Below are positions 45,908-56,797 of a stretch of DNA of 64,000 nt, piece by piece (position 1 is the stretch's first letter; every line of letters starts with the position of its first letter). A program made the position numbers and the translations under genes. The stretch is taken from assembly GCF_036488675.1 (NCBI RefSeq), contig NZ_CP133151.1, positions 186,001 to 250,000 of the forward strand, written 5' to 3'. The DNA is from Sinorhizobium chiapasense (GTDB lineage Bacteria; Pseudomonadota; Alphaproteobacteria; Rhizobiales; Rhizobiaceae). Below the pieces are notes generated by a model. That model made no database searches. It was not told where the DNA came from and worked only from the letters and a program-made list of their open reading frames with translations.

Positions 45908-46473
45908 CCACGATGCTCCCTTTTAGTCAAACCGCGACTCGGTCCCAATTGGTGGCGCGGGGCTGCGCCTTCGTTGTCATTATTGGAGGGTGCGCTCGGC
46001 GATCGTCGCATGAGCAGTACGTAGATCAGCGTGAACAGCCGTCGGGCGGTGTCTTTGTCGACGATCACCTTGGCCGCGAGCCGCTCTCTCAGTACTTCGG
46101 CGGCGTCGTTGTGAATGGCACGACGGCCCATGTCGATTGCTTCGAACCTGGCGGGGCTCGCGCCTGGCATGGCGTCGTAGAAACTCTCGCAGGTCAGGAT
46201 GTAGTCCTTGAGCAGCCGGCGGAAGGGCGCGAGCGACAGGAAATGGCTCATGACATGCGCTCCCGCCTCGGTTGAGATATGCAATGCTAGCTGCGCCCCC
46301 GCCAAGGCGAGGCTGAGGCGATAGGGCCCGCCGTCATGACCGACTGGAATGAAGGTGTTCTTCTCGAGCAGGTCGTAGACGGCAATGGCGCGTTCCCGCT
46401 CGAAGTGGGGATTGCGGCTGCTGAACGAGCCGTCAAGCGTCACATGGCCCAGTCGGAACGCGGCGGCACTCAT
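45904..46473 (-). CDS. UPF0262-family protein, copy 1
   Basis: The 189-residue protein matches the UPF0262 family: [20 protein letters not shown]-type region, [48 protein letters not shown] and [13 protein letters not shown]. The usual family length is about 158, so the C-terminus is extended. The family is normally a single chromosomal gene near hisD in rhizobia and has no known function. Start and stop overlap the neighbours by four bases each. Confidence 0.85.
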   Translation of the reverse strand: MSAAAFRLGHVTLDGSFSSRNPHFERERAIAVYDLLEKNTFIPVGHDGGPYRLSLALAGAQLALHISTEAGAHVMSHFLSLAPFRRLLKDYILTCESFYDAMPGASPARFEAIDMGRRAIHNDAAEVLRERLAAKVIVDKDTARRLFTLIYVLLMRRSPSAPSNNDNEGAAPRHQLGPSRGLTKREHRG

Positions 46474-47054
46474 CGACGTTGCTCCGCTCGCGAGGCTTCA
46501 ATGCCGATGGCGATACCCACTCCAGCACCGGTGCAGAGCTTCCTCAGACCGGGTTGTGGCACTTCTCGAACCGCTGCCGGGTGGCGTTCTGCAAAGAGCG
46601 CATAGAACAATGTGAACAGCCGCCGAGCGGTGTTTTTGTCAACAGTAACCTTCGGCGCGAGCCGCTCTCGGAGCACGTCCGAGGCGTCATCATGAATTGC
46701 CCGACGGCCCATGTCGATTGCTTCGAGCCTTTGCGGGTTCGGGTGTGTCAAGGCGTTGTGATAGCTTTCACAGATCAGGAAGTAGTCCTTGAACAGCCGA
46801 CGGAACGAAGTGAGCGACAAGGAGTGTCTCACCACATGCGCGCCGTCCTCCGTCGTGATGTGCAGCGCCAAGCGTGAATCCGCTAATGCAAGACTGAGAC
46901 GATAGGGGCCGCCCTCATGACCGACGGGAACAAAGGTGTTGTACTCAAGCAAGTCATCGATGGCGATCGCTTGTTCGCGCTTTAGGTGCGAGTTGCGGCC
47001 GCTCAAGGAACCATCAAGCGACACGTCGTAAAGCCGGAACATGGCGGCGGTCAT
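46470..47054 (-). CDS. UPF0262-family protein, copy 2, with thiolase-derived tail
   Basis: From ATG 47054 the protein has about 194 residues. Core motifs are [35 protein letters not shown] and [20 protein letters not shown]. The C-terminus reads [20 protein letters not shown], a decayed thiolase end ([16 protein letters not shown]), so the gene reads through into what was a thiolase tail preceding copy 1. Another such tail (LAKLCNGRRRAIAMCIASL) lies in frame just before its own start. It overlaps copy 1 by four bases. Confidence 0.83.
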   Translation of the reverse strand: MTAAMFRLYDVSLDGSLSGRNSHLKREQAIAIDDLLEYNTFVPVGHEGGPYRLSLALADSRLALHITTEDGAHVVRHSLSLTSFRRLFKDYFLICESYHNALTHPNPQRLEAIDMGRRAIHDDASDVLRERLAPKVTVDKNTARRLFTLFYALFAERHPAAVREVPQPGLRKLCTGAGVGIAIGIEASRAEQRR

Positions 47055-47310
47055 CGACGTTGCATCCGGTCGTAAGGATGCAATGCACATGGCGATGGCT
47101 CTTCGACGGCCATTGCAGAGCTTCGCCAGGGCCGATTGCGGCGCTTCATTCTCATTCGGCTGAAGGGTGTCAAGATTGAGTAGCTGTCTGCGCATGGTTT
47201 CATAAATCTTCTGAGCACGTTCTTCCGGTATGTTTCCGAACTTGCGGCTGACTTGGGCCGTAGGAGTTATGTTATAACATCGCATAAGATAGCTTATGGA
47301 ACTCGGAAGT

Positions 47311-48374
47311 TCATATCCCTATAGCTTCATAGGCATCGGCAATCTGTCGGATTGATGCAACGTAGGCGGCGGTTCGGTAATCACCGAGTTCCGGTTGCTG
47401 TTCGATGAGGTCGGCGATGCGCCCCCAGGTGCTGTGCATAACGTCTTCCAGCCCGGAACGGACGAGATCGATTTCAGCGCCGCCTTCGAGAAACTCGTCT
47501 CGGATATCGGCAGGGAATTCCTTGCCGGTCATGCGTTCGAGTGCCGCGGCAATCGTCTGGTTGCGCCGCTCGCGCCGGCGCCGCTCCATCAGGCCGAAGG
47601 GGATATGCGTCAAATTCTTCACCCACTCGAAGTAGCTGACGACAACGCCGCCGGCATTGACGTAGAGATCGGGAAGGATGGTAACGCCACGGGTGCGCAG
47701 CACTTTGTCGGCCTCGAAGGTAACCGGGCCGTTGGCTGCCTCGACCACCAGGTTTGCCTTGATGCGGTCTGCATTGCCCGCATGGATGGCATTTTCGACA
47801 GCGGCTTGACGGTCACGCAGGCGCGGGCATTGATAACGTCGGTCGGGTTGGCGCGGCGGAACTCGTCCATCATCCAGGCCATTTCCCGCTCGCCCGTGCC
47901 GATGTCGGGCGCCGGGACGTTGACGCCGGGGCCGATCAGGCCGCGCTTGTTGAGCTCCTGCGTGAAGCGGCGGGTGATACGCTCGAGTTCCTGCGGGGTC
48001 CATTCGCGCGGATCGATTTTCAGCGCGCCCTTCGAGCCGCCGAAGGGAACATCGATCAGCGAGCATTTGAGTCATGAGTGCCGCCAGCGCCTCGACTTCC
48101 TCAGCGTCAGCATTCGACGCATAGCGGATGCCGCCCTTCACCGGTTCGCAGTGTTCGCTGTGGACCGATCGCCAACGGATGAAGCTGTACATGCGGCCGC
48201 GTAGCCGGACGCCGAACCGTACCGTGCAGGTCGAGTTGCACTGCATGATCCGCTCCGACAGGCCTTCCGGCAGGTCGAGGAACGTCATCGCATGGTGGAA
48301 GTTCTGGTCAACGCTATCCAGAAAGCCCGCGGAGCTGGTTTCTCCGGACTGTATGCCGCGATGTGGTATTGCAT
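47311..48374 (-). pseudogene. Glutamate dehydrogenase relic lacking the NAD-binding region
   Basis: ATG 48374 has AAGGAGGA upstream and starts NAIPHRGIQSGETSSAGFLD, then QCNSTCTVRFGVRLRGRMYS and VKGGIRYASNADAEEV as in NAD-type glutamate dehydrogenases. Frames change around 48065 and 47830 (one frame reads [19 protein letters not shown], then ARACVTVKP), and the sequence then jumps to [20 protein letters not shown]. The Rossmann dinucleotide-binding part is deleted. The C-terminal part to the stop at 47311 is well preserved. The original enzyme would be over 500 residues. Confidence 0.8.
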
Positions 48375-48391
48375 TCACTTGGGGTTCCTCC

Positions 48392-48769
48392 TTAGGCAGC
48401 CTCGTTATGGACGCCACGCCGGCCCATATCGATCGCCTCAAGCAGTTCAGGGCCTGGGTGGCGGATGGCGTCGTAGTAACTCTCGCAGATACGGATGTAG
48501 TCTTTGAGCAGTCGACGGAAGGGGGTGATCGACGGGTGGTGACTGACGACATGCTCGCCCTGATCATCAGCGACATGTATTGCAAGGCGCCCTACAACCG
48601 CTTCGATCCTGAGGCGATAAGGCCCCCCCGCCGTGACCGACCGGGATGAATGTTTGCTTTCCAACAGGTCGATGACCGCGAGCGCTTGCTCCCGCTCGAT
48701 TCTCGCGTCCCGGCCACCAAACGACCGGTCGAGCGATACGTCGCAGAGACGGTACTCGGCGGAGGTCAT
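48392..48769 (-). pseudogene. UPF0262-family copy 3, broken
   Basis: The frame begins [20 protein letters not shown], shows a pair of compensating frameshifts at [15 protein letters not shown] (others read [15 protein letters not shown]) and stops after [11 protein letters not shown], about 35 residues short of the family end. It lies between phbA and the glutamate dehydrogenase relic. Confidence 0.75.
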
Positions 48770-48781
48770 GACCTTGTCCCC

Positions 48782-49963
48782 TCAAAGCGTTTCCACACAC
48801 ATGGCGACACCCATGCCGCCGCCGATGCACAAGGTGGCAAGGCCCTTGGAAACCCCGCGCCGCTTCATCTCGAACAGTAGCGTATTGAGAACGCGCGCAC
48901 CGGAAGCGCCGATCGGATGGCCGATCGCGATCGCACCGCCATTGACGTTGACGATCGACGGATCCCAGCCGAGGTCCTTGTTGACGGCGCAGGCCTGTGC
49001 CGCGAAGGCCTCGTTCGCTTCTACGAGCCCGACGTCGCCGACGGACCAGCCGGCCTTCTCCAGCGCCTTGCGCGAGGCCGGGATCGGCCCCGTCCCCATG
49101 ATCTGCGGATCGACGCCGGCCGTCGCCCAGGAAACGATGCGGGCAAGCGGCTGGATGCCGCGCCTGCCGGCTTCCGCCTCGGTCATCAGCAGCGTCGCGG
49201 CGGCACCATCATTGAGCCCGGACGCATTGCCGGCAGTGACGGTTCCTTCCTTGTCAAAGGCGGAGCGGAGCTTCGCCATGGAATCGAGCGTGGCGCCGTG
49301 GCGGATATATTCGTCCTGGTCGACGGTCACATCGCCCTTGCGGGTCTTGACGATGAACGGCACGATCTCGTCGGCGAAACGGCCAGCCTTCTGTGCGGCT
49401 TCAGCCTTGTTCTGCGAAGCGAGCGCGAATTCATCCTGCTCTTCACGGGTAAGCTGCCACTTGCGGGCGACGTTCTCGGCGGTGATGCCCATGTGATAGC
49501 CGTAGAAGGCGTCCGTCAGGCCATCCTTGATCATCGTGTCGATCGTCTTGAAATCGCCCATCTTCACGCCGCCGCGAAGGTGCGCGCAATGCGGTGCCAT
49601 CGACATCGATTCCATGCCGCCGGCCACGATGATATCCGCATCGCCGGCCACGATCTGCTGCATGCCGAGCGCCACGGCGCGCAGGCCCGAACCGCAAAGC
49701 TGGTTCATGCCCCAAGCCGTCTTCTCCTGCGGGATGCCGGCCTTCATCGCAGCCTGACGGGCCGGGTTCTGCCCTTCGCCCGCGGAAAGAACCTGGCCGA
49801 GGATCACCTCGTCCACCTCTCCCGCGTCGACGCCCGCCCGCTCGAGCACAGCCTTGATGGCGCCCGCGCCCAACTCGTGCGCGGGGGTGTTGCCGAAGGC
49901 ACGGTTGAAGGATCCGACGGCGGTGCGAGCCGCGCTGGCGATGACGATCGATGGGGTGCTCAT
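48782..49963 (-). CDS. phbA: Acetyl-CoA acetyltransferase (thiolase) PhbA
   Basis: The 393-residue enzyme condenses two acetyl-CoA to acetoacetyl-CoA, the first step of PHB synthesis, or cleaves acetoacetyl-CoA in ketone-body use. Catalytic residues are Cys90 (NQLCGSGLR), His349 ([14 protein letters not shown]) and Cys379 (CIGGGMG). Given the adjacent succinyl-CoA:acetoacetate CoA-transferase genes, it probably works in acetoacetate use. It follows the transferase subunit B by 72 bases. Confidence 0.96.
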   Translation of the reverse strand: MSTPSIVIASAARTAVGSFNRAFGNTPAHELGAGAIKAVLERAGVDAGEVDEVILGQVLSAGEGQNPARQAAMKAGIPQEKTAWGMNQLCGSGLRAVALGMQQIVAGDADIIVAGGMESMSMAPHCAHLRGGVKMGDFKTIDTMIKDGLTDAFYGYHMGITAENVARKWQLTREEQDEFALASQNKAEAAQKAGRFADEIVPFIVKTRKGDVTVDQDEYIRHGATLDSMAKLRSAFDKEGTVTAGNASGLNDGAAATLLMTEAEAGRRGIQPLARIVSWATAGVDPQIMGTGPIPASRKALEKAGWSVGDVGLVEANEAFAAQACAVNKDLGWDPSIVNVNGGAIAIGHPIGASGARVLNTLLFEMKRRGVSKGLATLCIGGGMGVAMCVETL

Positions 49964-50035
49964 GGTGGTCTCCTCTATGGTCCTGCGAAGCCGGCAGACT
50001 ATCGGCTCCAGCCTTTCGGCAAAGAACCGCTGGCC

Positions 50036-50665
50036 TTAGTTGACGATTGTCGCCTCGGTGGCGCTGCGGATCTCGCCGTCGGTGACGCCTTCGGCGAGTT
50101 CGATCAACTTCAGTCCGCCCTCGACGACGTCGAGGACGCCAAGATTGGTGATGATGCGGTCGACGACGCTCTGTCCGGTCAGCGGCAGGGTGCAGGTCTT
50201 CAGCACCTTGGATTCGCCGGCCTTGTTGGTGTGGTCCATGATGACGACCACCCGCTTGACGCCGGCGACGAGATCCATGGCGCCACCCATGCCCTTGACG
50301 AGCTTGCCGGGGATCATCCAGTTGGCAAGGTCGCCGTTTTCGGCCACTTCCATGGCGCCGAGGATCGCCATGGCGATCTTGCCGCCGCGGATCATCGCGA
50401 AGCTCTGCGCTGAATCGAAGAAGGCCGAATGCGGCAGCGCTGTCACCGTCTGCTTGCCGGCATTGATGAGATCGGCGTCGATCTCACCTTCGGTCGGGAA
50501 CGGGCCGATGCCGAGCAGGCCGTTCTCCGACTGCAGCGTCACATGGACGCCATCCGGGATATAGTTGGCGACCAGCGTCGGAATACCGATGCCGAGATTG
50601 ACGTAGGTGCCGTCTTCGAGTTCGCGGGCAGCGCGCGCCGCCATCTGGTTTCTGTCCCAGGCCAT
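50036..50665 (-). CDS. scoB: 3-oxoacid CoA-transferase subunit B
   Basis: The 209-residue protein has the catalytic glutamate motif SENGLLG (Glu47) and [37 protein letters not shown] and [20 protein letters not shown], all typical of subunit B of succinyl-CoA:acetoacetate transferases. It follows subunit A by 15 bases. With PhbA it converts acetoacetate to two acetyl-CoA. It could alternatively be named pcaJ, but no protocatechuate genes are near. Confidence 0.93.
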   Translation of the reverse strand: MAWDRNQMAARAARELEDGTYVNLGIGIPTLVANYIPDGVHVTLQSENGLLGIGPFPTEGEIDADLINAGKQTVTALPHSAFFDSAQSFAMIRGGKIAMAILGAMEVAENGDLANWMIPGKLVKGMGGAMDLVAGVKRVVVIMDHTNKAGESKVLKTCTLPLTGQSVVDRIITNLGVLDVVEGGLKLIELAEGVTDGEIRSATEATIVN

Positions 50666-50680
50666 GTCTCCCCCTGCCCT

Positions 50681-51379
50681 TCAAGCCGCCGCGCGCGTGG
50701 TGCGCTGTTCGATGCGTTTCTCGTGCTGACCCTGGATCAGGCGATGCACGTAGATCCCCGGCACGTGAATATGGTCCGGATCGAGGCTGCCGACCGGTAC
50801 GATTTCCTCTACCTCGGCGACGCATATCTTGCCGCAAGTAGCGGCCGGCGGATTGAAGTTGCGCGCCGTCTTGCGGAAGACGAGGTTACCCGACGCATCG
50901 GCCTTCCAGGCCTTGACGATCGACAGGTCCGCGACGATACGGGTCTCGAGAACGTAGGTCTCGCCGTTGAAGGTCTTCGTCTCCTTCCCCTCGGCAACGA
51001 CGGTGCCGACGCCGGTCTTGGTATAGAAGCCAGCAATACCGGCGCCGCCGGCGCGCATACGTTCGGCAAGCGTTCCCTGCGGATTGAACTCCAGCTCGAG
51101 TTCGCCGCTGAGGTATTGCCGCATGAACTCCGCGTTCTCTCCGACATAGGATGAGATCATCTTGCTGATCTGCTTGGTCTTCAGCAGCACGCCGAGACCG
51201 AAGTCGTCGACACCGCAATTGTTCGACGCGATCGTCAGGTCCTTCGTGCCCGCCTCACGGATGGCGCTGATCAGGAGTTCAGGAATGCCGCAAAGCCCAA
51301 ATCCGCCCGCGGCAATGAACATTCCGTTGAACAACAAATTTTCCAGTGCCGAACCAGCGTTCAAATAGATCTTGCTCAT
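50681..51379 (-). CDS. scoA: 3-oxoacid CoA-transferase subunit A
   Basis: The 232-residue protein has GMFIAAGGFGLCGIPELLIS, SNNCGVDDFGLGVLL, GGAGIAGFYTKTGVGTVVAE and YVLETRIVADLSIVKAWKAD, features of subunit A. It is the first gene of a coaligned set, A then B then phbA. The ATG at 51379 is preceded by GAGGGG. A weak GG-N10-GC match upstream is not convincing as a sigma-54 promoter. Confidence 0.93.
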   Translation of the reverse strand: MSKIYLNAGSALENLLFNGMFIAAGGFGLCGIPELLISAIREAGTKDLTIASNNCGVDDFGLGVLLKTKQISKMISSYVGENAEFMRQYLSGELELEFNPQGTLAERMRAGGAGIAGFYTKTGVGTVVAEGKETKTFNGETYVLETRIVADLSIVKAWKADASGNLVFRKTARNFNPPAATCGKICVAEVEEIVPVGSLDPDHIHVPGIYVHRLIQGQHEKRIEQRTTRAAA

Positions 51380-51719
51380 ATCAGCCCCTCAATATGGCCA
51401 GACACGTTGATGAGAGCGCATTGTCCAGTCGCATCATTATGGCCAATAGTTTTCAGGCGCGGAGGTTTTCCCGAGCCACACGTGGAGAACAATTCACTGA
51501 AGTAAGAGCTGACGCGAGCAACAAGCGTTATTCCACTTGGCTAATATTTATGCTGTTCGATGAACCGAATGCTGACGCGGTGAACGCAGCACGGTGTAGC
51601 GTGTTGACGTTGCGCAGCTTGCGGCGTGAATGAATATAATTTCCTGCTTGGCGCGTCGCAGCATGAAGTAGTGGCGGATCAATCCCCGCACTACGGTGCA
51701 TTGAGGGAGTCTGTGTCCA

Positions 51720-52620
51720 CAGTGGAGACTTGGACACAATGACATTGAATGGAACGAGCCTATTAGGGCATTTGAAGATCGTCAGGGTCCTTCGCAACGG
51801 AAAGCGGCGATATGGTCCGGCTGAGCAGGCGCGGCTGATCTACGTGTGCCTTTGAACCGAGGGTATTGGTTGTTGCGGGCCTTGAGCTGGCGCACGGCGT
51901 GAACGCCAACCAGTTGCGTCGCTGGGTCAAAGTTCGCCAGGGGCGGCAGGCGGAACGCCGGGTTTCTTCCTCGCCTTAAGGGCTTCGATAAAGCGTCCCC
52001 TGGCGTGAGCTCGGCATCCGCTACGCGGTGGCCCCTTTCAACGTGCGCCAGGCGAGTAGCGTCGCTCATCAGGATGCCGCGATAGTCGCTGTGGAAGGCC
52101 CGTCGGTGTTCCTGCACGCGACCGGGCTGATAATCGATCGCTGTCCTTGCCGCTACGATAGGCCCAGATATACGAGTGCTGGTGGGATCCTTGCCCTCTT
52201 CCTTCAGCACCTTTCCTGAACGCAAATAAGCTATAAGCCATAACCCGTGGCTCGACGCGATCGCACCGAAGGTCGTGCCCGACACCAAGCTCGAGGATGT
52301 CGTCTCCTACACGCTCAACCAATGAGATTATCTGACGCGCTACATCGAAGACGGCAGGTGCCGATCGACAACAACCTTCTGGAACGCCACATCCGAATTT
52401 TTGCTCCCTCAAGGAGAGTTGGATCTCTTCAGCGATACAGTCCAGTGGGCCAAGGCCAGCGCCGTCGTCCACATCTTCATGCTAACCTGTCGTGCTTGCC
52501 GTGTCGAACCCTTTGCCTGTTTGCGGCACGTCTGCACCGAACTGCCTCAGCGCACGGAGGACTCCGAAATCGACGATCTGCTGCCCTCAACTTCAAAAAG
52601 CAGTCTATCTGACCGGCCGC
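51720..52620 (+). mobile_element. Decayed IS66-family element
   Basis: Fragments in changing frames resemble IS66 proteins: an orfA-like RYGPAEQARLIYVCL and HGVNANQLRRWVKVRQG near 51800-51940, and the transposase end IDNNLLERHIRIFAPSRR, FSDTVQWAKASA and EPFACLRHVCTELPQ near 52360-52560. Stops and shifts show it is long dead. Confidence 0.7.
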
Positions 52621-52929
52621 CTTAAGCTGATTCACGACGCGCACCGAAATGCGCGCTTACGCTGAGCGCGGTCAGATAGCCATAAGTCCATCATGGTCCA
52701 AGCGCTGCAAGTTGCCTATTCTTCGTCGCCAGATCGCGCTCGCCTTCCAACGCCAAGAAGACGGTATTTCCAGCTCGTCGGCTCTCACTTCCCCGCAGAT
52801 AATTTGTTCCAGCCGATCGGTGGTATCCAATCTGAGGATTAACGCCATCAAGTTTTGCGTTTGTGCCAAGCGGTGAAAGGATTGTGAGGGTCCCATCACC
52901 GCGGGTGTTTACGCTATAACGTCATTTCA

Positions 52930-53973
52930 TTAAGCACGAGATTTTGCGCCAGGCCCATCTGTAGCCGCCACAGCCGAATCTTCCGAGACCTTTGTCGCCG
53001 GTGCGCGCACGTGACAAGCCACGACGCGCCCGTCTGCTATCGGTACCAAAGGCGGCACTTCGACTCGACAACGATCGACCGCGAGCGGACACCGCGGGTG
53101 GAACGCGCACCCGCTCGGCGGATTGATCGGGCTCGGCACCTCGCCCTCGACGGGCGCCGGTAGCCGAACGCGGGTTGGGTCGGCTACCGGCGCTGCGGCG
53201 ATCAGTGCTTCGGTGTAGGGGTGGACCGGTTTGGCAAAGAGGGCTTCACACTGCGCAAGTTCTACAATCCGTCCCAGATACATGACCGCAACGCGATGGC
53301 CGATATGCTCTACGACACCAAGGTCATGCGAGATAAAAATGAATGCAATACCCATCTGCTGCTGGAGATCCATAAGCAGATTCAGAATCTGTGCCTGCAC
53401 GGAGACGTCAAGGGCTGACACCGCTTCGTCGGCGATGATAATCGATGGCTTGAGGGCCAGCGCTCGTGCAATGCCGAGCCGCTGGCGTTGACCGCCCGAC
53501 AGCTCGGAAGGAAGTCTGTGCATCATCTCGGGCGACATTCCGACCTTCTGGAGCAAGTCCGCAGCAAGCGCGTTGCGCTGCTTGCGGGTGAGGCGTTCAA
53601 AATTCTCGACTGGTTCGGTGATGATCTGTCCAGCGGTGAGGCGCGGATTTAGCGACGAGTAAGGATCCTGAAAGACCATCTGCATCTGACGGCGATACGC
53701 GCGCAACTCATGTTTCTTTAGGCCAGCTATATCGGTTTCATAGATCAGGACGCGTCCGCCCGTCGGCTCCACGAGCCGCATCAAGAGCCGCGCGACAGTG
53801 GATTTGCCGCAACCCGATTCCCCGACGATGCAGAGCGTCTCGCCTGCTTCGACAGAAAAGGATACATCCTCCACCGCCCGGACCACCGGAATGGTGTTCT
53901 TCAGGAATCCCGCACCAATGGGATAATGCTTAGTTAGATTTTCGACTTTTAGCAATGGACCGCTCATGCGCAT
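52930..53973 (-). CDS. dppF: Dipeptide/oligopeptide ABC transporter ATPase DppF
   Basis: From ATG 53973 (GAGGAG upstream, inside the dppD end) the protein has 347 residues with Walker [14 protein letters not shown]-loop [11 protein letters not shown], signature [16 protein letters not shown], Walker [12 protein letters not shown] and the oligopeptide-type C-terminus ([16 protein letters not shown]), whose cysteines are family features and may hold a metal cluster. It energises uptake with DppD and is the last gene of the dpp set. Confidence 0.95.
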   Translation of the reverse strand: MRMSGPLLKVENLTKHYPIGAGFLKNTIPVVRAVEDVSFSVEAGETLCIVGESGCGKSTVARLLMRLVEPTGGRVLIYETDIAGLKKHELRAYRRQMQMVFQDPYSSLNPRLTAGQIITEPVENFERLTRKQRNALAADLLQKVGMSPEMMHRLPSELSGGQRQRLGIARALALKPSIIIADEAVSALDVSVQAQILNLLMDLQQQMGIAFIFISHDLGVVEHIGHRVAVMYLGRIVELAQCEALFAKPVHPYTEALIAAAPVADPTRVRLPAPVEGEVPSPINPPSGCAFHPRCPLAVDRCRVEVPPLVPIADGRVVACHVRAPATKVSEDSAVAATDGPGAKSRA

Positions 53974-54971
53974 ACAATCTCCTCTGAGCGCCAGCATGCC
54001 GCGGTGTGACCCGATTCGACGTCACGCAGGACGGGCGTCTTTTCACGGCAAATGTCGATTGCGAATGGGCACCGTGGTGCAAAGCTGCACCCGATAATCG
54101 GTTCACGCAGGTTGGGCACAATTCCAGGGATTTCGGACAGACGACTCTGTCGGCCTCGCCGCCGATCAGGCACGGAACGCATGAGACCCTGAGTGTACGG
54201 GTGCATGGGTCGCGCGAACAGATCCATCACAGAAGCTTGCTCAACGATCCGGCCGGCATACATGACGATGACGCGCTGGCATGTCTCGGCCACCACGCCA
54301 AGATCATGGGTGATGAACATCACGGCAGTCCCCGTGCGCTCCTTCAGATCGACGATCAGCCGCAGGATCTGCGCCTGGATAGTGACGTCGAGTGCGGTTG
54401 TCGGCTCGTCGGCGATCAACAGTTCCGGTGAGCAGGCCAGAGCCATGGCGATCATGACTCGTTGACGCATGCCTCCTGACATCTCATGCGGGTAATTGGT
54501 GACACGGCGCCCGGGGTCCGCGATGCAGACGAAACGGAGCATATCTTCTGCTTTCGCCATCGCAACTGAACGTGAGGCGCCGGTGTGAATTTGTACAGCC
54601 TCGGCGATCTGATGACCGATCGTGTAAACCGGGTTCAGACTTGTCATCGGGTCCTGGAAGATCATTGCGATTTTACCACCGCGGATCTTTCGCATCTCCT
54701 GCTCGGACAACTTCAAAAGGTCTTGTCCGTGGTATCGGACCTCGCCGCCCACAGTTCTGGCCGTCGTCTTCGGCAGCAGCCGAAGAATGGAAAGGGCAGT
54801 GACACTCTTGCCGCACCCGGATTCTCCGACGACACCAAGGGTTTCGCCTTTCATTATCTGGAAGCTGACGCCGCCCAGCGCGCGGGTAATGCTTTCTTCG
54901 CCGTAAAAATGTGTTTCAAGATCTCGAACGTCGAGAAGCACGTCGTCCCTTACCGCCTTGTGCATTTGCAT
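53964..54971 (-). CDS. dppD: Dipeptide/oligopeptide ABC transporter ATPase DppD
   Basis: From ATG 54971 the protein has 335 residues. It has Walker [26 protein letters not shown], the signature [16 protein letters not shown] and Walker [13 protein letters not shown], with the cysteine-containing end [16 protein letters not shown] longer reading begins in dppC and is unlikely. It overlaps the start of dppF by 10 bases. Confidence 0.95.
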   Translation of the reverse strand: MQMHKAVRDDVLLDVRDLETHFYGEESITRALGGVSFQIMKGETLGVVGESGCGKSVTALSILRLLPKTTARTVGGEVRYHGQDLLKLSEQEMRKIRGGKIAMIFQDPMTSLNPVYTIGHQIAEAVQIHTGASRSVAMAKAEDMLRFVCIADPGRRVTNYPHEMSGGMRQRVMIAMALACSPELLIADEPTTALDVTIQAQILRLIVDLKERTGTAVMFITHDLGVVAETCQRVIVMYAGRIVEQASVMDLFARPMHPYTQGLMRSVPDRRRGRQSRLSEIPGIVPNLREPIIGCSFAPRCPFAIDICREKTPVLRDVESGHTAACWRSEEIVCA

Positions 54972-54972
54972 G

Positions 54973-55854
54973 TCAGCCCCTCCGCTTCGCGCGGGGATCA
55001 AACATGTCGCGCAGACCATCCCCCAGCAGGTTGACCGCCAGAACCGTAACGGCAAGACAAATGCCCGGGCCAAAGATCGTCAATGGAGCACTTGCCAGGT
55101 ACAACCGCGAACTTGCAATCATGTTGCCCCAACTGGGGATTTCCGGAGGTACGCCTGCGCCGAGGAAACTAAGCGCCGCCTCCGTCATAATGGCGCTGGC
55201 GCACACGGTGGCGCTCTGCACCATCAGCGCCGGTATGGTGCTCGGCAGAATATGCCGCCAGAGCACCTTGGGCAGGCGCGCACCGCCACAGAGAGCGGCC
55301 TCCACATAGGGACGTTCCCGAACGCTAAGTACCACTGAGCGAACCAATCGCGCAACCGCCGGTGTCTCGGGAATCGCAATTGCGGCAATAAGGATGCCAA
55401 TCCCCGGGCTCGTTAGAGAAATGAGCGCGATGGCAAGCAGAATCGTCGGGATCGACATCAGACCATCCATGACCCGCATCATAATACTGTCGAAAGTGCG
55501 GCTGTAACCGGCGAGGATGCCGATCAAAAGCCCAACAATGGCGGCACAGCCTGCCGATGCCAATCCAACCATTAGCGATATCCGCGCGCCGAAGATCGTC
55601 CGGGCAAACACATCACGGCCCAGATTGTCGCTCCCGAACCACATCTCGCTCGACGGTGGCTGTAGGCGTTTGAACGGATCCATGTTTTCCGGATCGCCAG
55701 CGTAAAGGGGGGCAGCGAGGGCGAGAACTATCAGGACGGTCAATAGGGCGCCGCCGATCAGTACCAGTGGGTGCCGCCTTGTGAGGCGGGCGAGACTGAA
55801 AAGTGTCGGTGGGGACGACGTCGCGGTCTCGAGTGTTGTGGAGGGGAGCGTCAT
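54973..55854 (-). CDS. dppC: Dipeptide ABC transporter permease DppC
   Basis: The 293-residue inner-membrane protein has an N-terminal helix ([19 protein letters not shown]) and the DppC-type permease core with the EAA loop [19 protein letters not shown] and the end [17 protein letters not shown], a family signature. About six membrane helices are expected. It starts one base after the dppB stop. Confidence 0.95.
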   Translation of the reverse strand: MTLPSTTLETATSSPPTLFSLARLTRRHPLVLIGGALLTVLIVLALAAPLYAGDPENMDPFKRLQPPSSEMWFGSDNLGRDVFARTIFGARISLMVGLASAGCAAIVGLLIGILAGYSRTFDSIMMRVMDGLMSIPTILLAIALISLTSPGIGILIAAIAIPETPAVARLVRSVVLSVRERPYVEAALCGGARLPKVLWRHILPSTIPALMVQSATVCASAIMTEAALSFLGAGVPPEIPSWGNMIASSRLYLASAPLTIFGPGICLAVTVLAVNLLGDGLRDMFDPRAKRRG

Positions 55855-55855
55855 A

Positions 55856-56797
55856 TCAATACCGTATACGCGGATCGATCAGCGAATAGGCAAGATCGAC
55901 GGCCAGGTTAATAAGAACGTACAGGCCTGAAGTTAGGATGAGCACGCTCTGGATGATGGGATAGTCACGGTTGTTAATCGCATCGACAACAAGCCGTCCG
56001 ATACCGGGTATGTTAAATACCGTTTCCGTTAGAACCACACCGCCGATCAGATAGGCGAAGCTTATGCCGATGACTGTGAGGATAGGAACGCCAGCATTCT
56101 TCAAGGCATGGTGGAAAAGGATGGAGTAGGACGAAGCACCTTTTGCGGCAGCCGTTCGTATGTAGTCTTCTGAAATAACCTCCAACATGCTCGCTCGTGT
56201 AACCCGTGCAATGAATGCGATGAAACCAAGACTTAACGCTAAAGTAGGCAGGATCAAGTGTACAAACCATAGCCCAAGCCCCTGGTTGATCTGCACATAT
56301 CCCTGCACTGGCAACCAATGCGTCCTGATCGCTAAGAAATATACGAGAAAATAGCCGACCACGAACACCGGAACAGAATAACCCAGTGCCGAAAAGGCTG
56401 CGAGGAGCCGATCAACGAGACGGCCACTTCGCCACGCGGCAACAACACCGAAGGAGACTCCGACCGACACCGAAAACATCATCGTCAGGATCGCCAAGGA
56501 AATGGTAGGTTCGAGTCGCTGAGAGATCAGCTCGAGAACCGGTCGTCCGGAAAAGATCGAGATGCCGAAATCGCCACCGAGCATCTGACGCACCCAATGG
56601 ATGAACTGAACCGGCAGTGGCGCGTTCAGCCCAAGCTGCTCGCGGATGTTGGCGATTATCTCGGCCGTCGCATTGCGGCCGGCGATGATCGCCGCCGGGT
56701 CGCCGGGCGCCAGCCTGAGGAGCAGAAAAACGAAGGCCCCGACCATCGCCATGACGGCGATGGCCGAAACCAATCTGCGCAGGATGTACGCGGACAT
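55856..56797 (-). CDS. dppB: Dipeptide ABC transporter permease DppB
   Basis: From ATG 56797, which shares one base with the dppA stop, the protein has 313 residues. It shows the DppB pattern: ILRRLVSAIAVMAMVGAFVF, MLGGDFGISIFSGRPV, an EAA loop EDYIRTAAAKGASSYSILF and the end VDLAYSLIDPRIRY, with about six membrane helices. It pairs with DppC to form the channel. Confidence 0.95.
   Translation of the reverse strand: MSAYILRRLVSAIAVMAMVGAFVFLLLRLAPGDPAAIIAGRNATAEIIANIREQLGLNAPLPVQFIHWVRQMLGGDFGISIFSGRPVLELISQRLEPTISLAILTMMFSVSVGVSFGVVAAWRSGRLVDRLLAAFSALGYSVPVFVVGYFLVYFLAIRTHWLPVQGYVQINQGLGLWFVHLILPTLALSLGFIAFIARVTRASMLEVISEDYIRTAAAKGASSYSILFHHALKNAGVPILTVIGISFAYLIGGVVLTETVFNIPGIGRLVVDAINNRDYPIIQSVLILTSGLYVLINLAVDLAYSLIDPRIRY

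Noticed and set aside
48917-50413. Long plus-strand open frame of about 498 codons
   Set aside because: It is antisense to phbA and the CoA-transferase B gene, is Arg/His/Asp-rich and lacks family features; a shadow of high-GC codon use.
51400-51450. Sigma-54 promoter before scoA
   Set aside because: Only GG-N10-GC is met (TGGCCATAATGATGC); the rest of the consensus is poor.
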